From positions 56,081-120,080 of the forward strand of contig LVAT01000012.1 of assembly GCA_001604135.1 (NCBI GenBank): DNA of 64,000 nt, in the 5' to 3' direction. Made by a program: the position numbers and the translations under genes. Shown here in pieces: positions 62,601-64,000 of this stretch. The stretch is from Clostridiales bacterium Firm_14. GTDB lineage: Bacteria; Bacillota; Clostridia; Saccharofermentanales; Saccharofermentanaceae. The notes below the pieces were generated by a model. It saw nothing but the letters and a program-made list of their open reading frames with translations, did not search any database and was not told the DNA's origin. Every line of letters begins with the position of its first letter. Within the stretch, counting starts at the first letter, position 1.

Positions 62601-63661
62601 GCAGTCTTGCTTCCGATGATTCTTGCGGAAAGCTCGAACTTCTTGTTGACCTTGTAGATACCGACTCTTTCGAGGTCATATCTCAAAGAGTCGAAATATG
62701 TCTTCTTAAGGATGTTCTTAGCGTTATCAACTGTAAAAGGCTCGTTATTACGTACCTTCTTGAAGAACTCCTGAAGTGCAGCCGTATAAGGATCGGCAGC
62801 ATTCTTTGTCTCATCCTTTTCGAGTGTCATTCTGAGGCAGTCTTCATCACCGAACATATTGATAATATCTTCGTTTGTTAAAAGATTAACGCCATTCTCA
62901 GGGTCATTTAAGCATCTCAGGAATACTGAAAGGGAGATCTTATGAGACTTATCTACGACGATGTAGATAAGGTTGTATTCGTCAGGATCGTTGTTTGCGT
63001 CGGGAGCGCCTGCAGCCTTAAGAGCTCTCTCCTTAGCGTTAAGCTTGCTCTCCTTCTCATCTTCTTCGATGAGGATCCAAGAACCTCTGTAAGGGATAAG
63101 TTCTGCAGAAAGCAATCTGTTGCCCATCTTTGATCTCATCTCGGAATAGTAAGCTCCGGGAGATCTTACGATCTGATTGATTACTACACGCTCAGCGCCG
63201 TTGACAATAAATGTACCCTGATCAGTCATGATAGGGAAATTGCCGACGAAAGCTGTCTCGTCAGTAACTGTTCCGTCAATCTTGTTATGGAGTCTGAGCT
63301 GGATGCTCAAGGGTGCTGCATAGTTACTGTCGTTCTTCTTGCAGCTGTCAATAATTGCGGACTTGGAAAGCTTAACAGGATTCTTGTTCTCCTTGCTCTT
63401 CTTACCCTTGCCGTCCTTCTCCTTGCCTGTGGGATCACAGGGATTCTCAGAATCGAAAATCTTACCGACAAAATAGACTTCGTACTTGCCCTGATCATCA
63501 GTAATCGGAGATACTTCATCGAAGATCTGCTGCATACCTTCGTCGATGAACCACTGATAAGACTGCTTCTGGTTCTCGATAAGGTTAGGCACCTCAATTA
63601 CTTCTTTGATCTTGGAATACGACTGTCGCTCTGTCTTGCCTTGTTTTACGGAATGGACCAT
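59696..63661 (-). CDS. rpoB: RNA polymerase beta subunit
   Basis: The 1321-residue subunit is complete and starts at ATG 63661 behind GAGGTGA. Features seen are [23 protein letters not shown], the rifamycin region [20 protein letters not shown] (about 577-592), and C-terminal [24 protein letters not shown] Lys-rich insertion of about 25-30 residues lies at 72-105. The C-terminus is acidic ([10 protein letters not shown]). The rifamycin pocket carries Ala582 and Asn595 at positions matching E. coli Gln513 and His526. It has its own strong promoter and is followed by rpoC. Confidence 0.97.
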   Translation of the reverse strand: MVHSVKQGKTERQSYSKIKEVIEVPNLIENQKQSYQWFIDEGMQQIFDEVSPITDDQGKYEVYFVGKIFDSENPCDPTGKEKDGKGKKSKENKNPVKLSKSAIIDSCKKNDSNYAAPLSIQLRLHNKIDGTVTDETAFVGNFPIMTDQGTFIVNGAERVVINQIVRSPGAYYSEMRSKMGNRLLSAELIPYRGSWILIEEDEKESKLNAKERALKAAGAPDANNDPDEYNLIYIVVDKSHKISLSVFLRCLNDPENGVNLLTNEDIINMFGDEDCLRMTLEKDETKNAADPYTAALQEFFKKVRNNEPFTVDNAKNILKKTYFDSLRYDLERVGIYKVNKKFELSARIIGSKTADNVVTEDGELICKKNTVITEEIAAKIEDSGVMAIQIFPRKLVRAADEDEFEDVPLKVIGNGRVDAEAFIANSITKAEFKKFDLARTGVNEKVRASVLREIIEQVKAESKTDIASRLEAAMAERKEDLMPRNLTVDDILAFVSYYIGLHRGVGRIDNIDHLGNRRVKSVGELLQNQLRTGIQRVEKNTRDRISQISSKEGEVVTATSLVNTRPLSAAFREFFGSSQLSAFADQNNPLAELTNKRRLSALGPGGISRERASMEVRDINPTHYGRMCTIETPEGQNIGLMTSLAIYARINKYGFIETPYRKFDKENLRVTDEVVYMSADEEDEFNIAQANEPIDEDGRFIGKKIVCRYLDQFLQLDPEQVDYMDVSPKQLVSVSTSLIPFLGNDDANRALMGSNMQRQAVPLIKPEAPIIGTGMEYRAAKDSGVCIVASHDGVVSFVASDKIEVTTAEGTVDTYMLAKYQRSNQSTCINQRPIVAIGDKVKAGDTIADGPATDNGELALGRNVLIGFTTWEGYNYEDAVLVNERIVRDDVYTSIHIEEHECEARETKLGAEQITREVPNVSDDALSNLDENGIVMIGAEVKDGDILVGKVSPKGETDQTAEERLYKAIFNERAREVKDTSKRVPHGGSGVVVDVVVSTKDTNGNLKNGVDKRVRVYVAQKRKLSIGDKMAGRHGNKGVVSRVLPEEDMPFLPDGTTLDICLNPLGVPSRMNIGQLLEVHLGRAAKALNWKIATPVFDGANENDIADAFELAGIDKDGKTVLYDGRTGEPFENRVTVGIMYYMKLHHLVDDKMHARSTGPYSLVTQQPLGGKAQFGGQRFGEMEVWALEAYGAAHTLKEILTVKSDDIEGRSKTYDAIIRGKNIPEPGIPESFNVLVNELKALALDVRTYTDDKEYVAEDRQSFDTYSEMDETTRASLDGEDAESPSDIFSEGFVEADELGNIKEEDGDFVDDFAGDDDDM

Positions 63662-63676
63662 TGTTAACGAATCACC

Positions 63677-63742
63677 TCACACAAAGCTTAAAAACACATG
63701 GTTTAAGCGGTTTCTTGGTTGAAAAGCATTTTTATTTACCAT
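63677..63742 (-). CDS. Short upstream ORF (21 residues) in the rpoB leader
   Basis: ATG 63742 is preceded by AAGAGGA, six bases away, and reads MVNKNAFQPRNRLNHVFLSF followed by Val and TGA (63679-63677). The stop codon overlaps the ribosome binding site of rpoB (GTGTGAGGTGA). Spacing and site quality suggest it could be translated and coupled to rpoB. There is no homology to anything I know. It is unproven. Confidence 0.4.
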   Translation of the reverse strand: MVNKNAFQPRNRLNHVFLSFV

Positions 63743-63806
63743 AAAAATCCTCTTCCGTCAAGAGAAATAGGCATAGTTGCCCAAACCCATTACGACGCAG
63801 TAAAGA

Positions 63807-63835
63807 ATTATATAGAAGGAAACAATTTTTGTCAA
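63807..63835 (-). promoter_or_regulatory. Consensus sigma-A promoter of rpoBC
   Basis: Perfect TTGACA (63835-63830), a 17-base spacer and perfect TATAAT (63812-63807) on the minus strand. The leader to rpoB is about 140 bases and contains a small hairpin (CTCTT-GACGG-AAGAG) followed by TTTTT at about 63765-63743. Confidence 0.95.
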
Positions 63836-63925
63836 CAACTTTTTTCGTGCGCCGTGGGGCAAATCTGTTTATTTTGTCATTAGCGGTTCTCGGCCCGCAG
63901 GCTTTAGATCTGCTCCGGCTTTTGC

Positions 63926-63968
63926 AAAGCCCACCAAGAGGTCAGTTTTAGAGGGTTTAGTGGGCTTT
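63926..63968. terminator. Hairpin upstream of the rpoB promoter, probable end of the preceding gene
   Basis: AAAGCCCAC (63926-63934) pairs perfectly with GTGGGCTTT (63960-63968). The gene upstream of rpoB (often rplL) would lie beyond the window edge, and this hairpin may end its transcript. No coding region is seen in 63836-64000. Confidence 0.6.
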
Positions 63969-64000
63969 CTGCCTGCTTGTGATCGCTTGAAAGATCGCCA

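Noticed and set aside
1..64000. CRISPR arrays, tRNA and rRNA genes
   Set aside because: No regularly spaced repeats, no tRNA cloverleaf signatures and no rRNA sequence were noticed on either strand. A dedicated scan could still find a divergent case.

Overview
The window looks like a chromosomal segment of a low-to-mid-GC Firmicute of class Clostridia, most likely a strictly anaerobic gut- or rumen-type lineage. The grounds are a ctsR-mcsA-mcsB-clpC stress operon, a pyrophosphate-dependent phosphofructokinase, a clostridial thiamine operon, FolD plus a formimidoyl-THF cyclodeaminase-type protein, a BceAB-type two-component/ABC module, consensus sigma-A promoters and AGGAGG ribosome binding sites. 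No tRNA, rRNA, CRISPR array or transposase is visible. The genus cannot be fixed from the sequence alone.

Layout. 1-3.8 kb (minus): the ctsR-mcsA-mcsB-clpC operon with a clear CtsR operator and promoter; clpC runs off the left edge. 4-13.98 kb (minus): mostly housekeeping or unknown genes (DUF1846 protein, MBL-fold hydrolase, DUF308 protein, GGDEF protein, GH25 lysozyme, lyxose-isomerase-like cupin, two membrane proteins, PPi-phosphofructokinase). 14.2-18.36 kb (plus): a TPP-riboswitch-controlled thiWMEDC operon that makes the pyrimidine of thiamine itself but appears to salvage the thiazole. 18.36-28.5 kb (minus): one compact ten-gene operon with one NifH-like reductase, two pairs of nitrogenase-component-1-like proteins, HypF, HypC, HypD, HypE and a TM1266-family regulator, preceded by a structured leader. 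28.8-34.4 kb: lgt, small membrane proteins, an XRE-led cassette with an anchored phosphate-binding-like protein, and cysteine synthase. 34.45-39.65 kb (minus): an ABC transporter plus two-component system. 39.8-44.7 kb: surface-glycan-type genes. 44.9-46.8 kb (plus): hflK-hflC flanked by a 24-bp direct repeat. 46.9-55.5 kb (minus): an FMN hydroxyacid oxidase, a sugar isomerase, a large lipoprotein, an RNA methyltransferase, folate C1 enzymes and an NlpC/P60 hydrolase. 55.7-63.8 kb (minus): rpoC and rpoB behind a perfect consensus promoter.

The most unusual content is the 18.4-28.5 kb operon. It pairs the HypCDEF machinery, which builds the Fe(CN)2CO group of [NiFe]-hydrogenases, with a nitrogenase-like reductase and four catalytic or scaffold-like subunits. 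No hydrogenase structural gene and no hypA or hypB is present in the window. The arrangement resembles NifH plus NifDK plus NifEN, and it suggests an uncharacterised metallocofactor or reductase system. Secondary points of interest are an McsB homologue without key kinase residues, an RpoB whose rifamycin pocket carries Ala and Asn at positions linked to resistance, a small upstream ORF in the rpoB leader, the repeats bracketing hflKC, and a palindrome upstream of the ABC transporter that has a near copy upstream of hflK.
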